Source: Phycisphaerales bacterium (GTDB lineage: Bacteria; Planctomycetota; Phycisphaerae; Phycisphaerales; UBA1924). From it: a stretch of 5,018 nt of DNA. This document shows positions 4,142 through 5,018 of this stretch, in pieces. Below the pieces are notes generated by a model. That model saw only the letters and a list, made by a program, of their open reading frames with translations. It did no database searches and was not told where the DNA came from. The stretch is taken from contig JAJDDH010000119.1 in the NCBI GenBank assembly GCA_029260415.1, positions 1 to 5,018 of the forward strand, written 5' to 3'. Position 1 is the stretch's first letter; each line of letters opens with the position of its first letter. The translations under genes and the position numbers were made by a program.

Positions 4142-5018
4142 ATGCCCCAGCCCACACGATCCAGCGACGCCCCCACGCCTGACCGGATCGAACCCGCGCC
4201 CCTCCCGGTCCAGGCGGAGATCACCCCGCGCATCCCCGAGGTCGCGGACGCCTCGCCCGCGTGGGTCCGCAACGTGCTGCCCACCGCGATCTCGCTCACG
4301 ATCCACGTCTCGCTGCTGGGCGCCATCCTCTACATCAGCGCCACCACCCCCCAGCTCGACGACGACCGCGCCCCGCTCAGCGAGATCTCCCTCGCCCCCG
4401 CGATCGCCAACCCCCGCCCCACCACCCCGCTGCAGCGCCCACCCGTTCAGCCCGCGGGCGACCCGCAGCCGACCACCGACCCCGCCTCGCGCCCGCCACC
4501 CATGGCCCTGCCCGAGCCGGCGCGCGTCACCGAGCTCGTCGGCCTGGCCAACTCCCTCGAGGTCGAAGCACCCAACCTGATCTCGTCCATCGGCGCAGTC
4601 AACGGCTCGGGCGCCATCGACGCCATCGCCGGCGTGGGCGCCTCCGACCAGTCCTACGCCTCCTTCGCGGGCCTCCGCTCCCAGGCCGCGTCGCGCATCG
4701 TCTACGTCGTCGATGGCTCGGGCGCCATGGCCTCCTCCTTCTCCTTCGTCAAAGACCAGCTCAAACGCTCCATCGACCGCCTCTCACCCACCCAGCACTT
4801 CCAGATCGTCCTGTTCGGCGACAACAAGGACCGCCCCGAGGGCACCCCCCCCTTCCGCGTGCTCACCCCCAAGGGCTCCACGCCCACACTCGTGCGCGCC
4901 ACGCCCGCCAACCAGCAGGCCGTCGCCAACTGGATCGACGCCGCCCTCCCGGGCGGGCGCTCCAACCCCGCCGACGGCCTCCGCGCCGCCTTCGAGTTCA
5001 ACCCCGACCTCATCTTCC
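4142..5018 (+). CDS. Membrane-tethered VWA-domain protein (3' end missing)
   Basis: An open frame of 292 codons runs from ATG 4142 to the window end without a stop. The layout is a Pro-rich cytoplasmic N-terminus (1-42), one membrane helix (about 46-68, ending LLGAILYISA), a Pro/Thr-rich presumed periplasmic linker (69-127), a Gly/Ala/Ser-rich segment (131-180), then a von Willebrand factor A domain starting RIVYVVDGSGAM (185-196). A following helix (FVKDQLKRSIDRL) and strand (FQIVLFGD) fit the VWA fold, as does GGRSNPADGL (271-280), which corresponds to the second metal-site loop. The first MIDAS motif, normally D-x-S-x-S, reads D-G-S-G-A, so one Ser ligand is lost; the third ligand loop is beyond the window. 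No Shine-Dalgarno is evident; the 8-base gap after the DoxX-like stop suggests translational coupling. Such anchored VWA proteins are common in planctomycetes, usually without known function. Confidence 0.85.
   Translation, partial: MPQPTRSSDAPTPDRIEPAPLPVQAEITPRIPEVADASPAWVRNVLPTAISLTIHVSLLGAILYISATTPQLDDDRAPLSEISLAPAIANPRPTTPLQRPPVQPAGDPQPTTDPASRPPPMALPEPARVTELVGLANSLEVEAPNLISSIGAVNGSGAIDAIAGVGASDQSYASFAGLRSQAASRIVYVVDGSGAMASSFSFVKDQLKRSIDRLSPTQHFQIVLFGDNKDRPEGTPPFRVLTPKGSTPTLVRATPANQQAVANWIDAALPGGRSNPADGLRAAFEFNPDLIF

Noticed and set aside
2962..4182. Long plus-strand open frame rich in Pro, Ser, Arg and Thr
   Set aside because: It is an out-of-frame shadow of the DoxX-like gene; high GC removes stop codons. 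It starts inside the tRNA antisense and has no domain-like sequence.

Overview
The window is very GC-rich, with a strong C/G bias at third codon positions, and looks like Planctomycetota, most likely class Phycisphaerae. The best lineage marker is the end of the first gene. It closes with two 28-residue dockerin-like repeats (DLAPP.G..DFSDVIAFL..F) and a terminal Gly-Cys-Pro, a C-terminal tail style known from secreted Phycisphaerae proteins. The DoxX-like and VWA proteins fit the same group, but the assignment is inferred from protein style, not from a marker gene.

Layout: 2-1072 (+) is the 3' part of a secreted dockerin-tailed protein built from repeated acidic modules. 1073-1199 holds a GC-rich repeat-like hairpin and a strong intrinsic terminator shared with the convergent gene. 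1200-1847 (-) is upp, uracil phosphoribosyltransferase. 1848-1964 holds two GC-rich inverted repeats. 1965-2309 (-) is a small exported protein with a DUF5666-like fold. 2310-2467 is a divergent intergenic region with a perfect 7+7 inverted repeat. 2468-2941 (+) is a yeast-type (FCY1-like) cytosine deaminase. 2963-3046 (-) is tRNA-Leu(UAG). 3180-4133 (+) is a DoxX-family membrane protein carrying a large acidic, proline-rich insertion. 4142-5018 (+), running off the window, is a membrane-tethered VWA-domain protein with an altered metal site.

Functional links: the deaminase (cytosine to uracil) and Upp (uracil + PRPP to UMP) are successive steps of pyrimidine-base salvage and lie within 0.7 kb of each other, although on opposite strands and separated by the small exported protein. 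The DoxX-like and VWA genes are 8 bases apart and almost certainly co-transcribed. Both combine membrane segments with Pro- and Asp-rich extra-membrane regions, which suggests a joint envelope function that the sequence alone does not identify.

No CRISPR array, insertion sequence, phage gene or obvious defence system is present. No gene-free stretch exceeds 160 bases. The least ordinary items are the DoxX insertion, the VWA protein with an altered MIDAS motif beside it, the 65-residue repeat modules and calcium-ligand-poor dockerin of the first gene, and the split cytosine-salvage pair.
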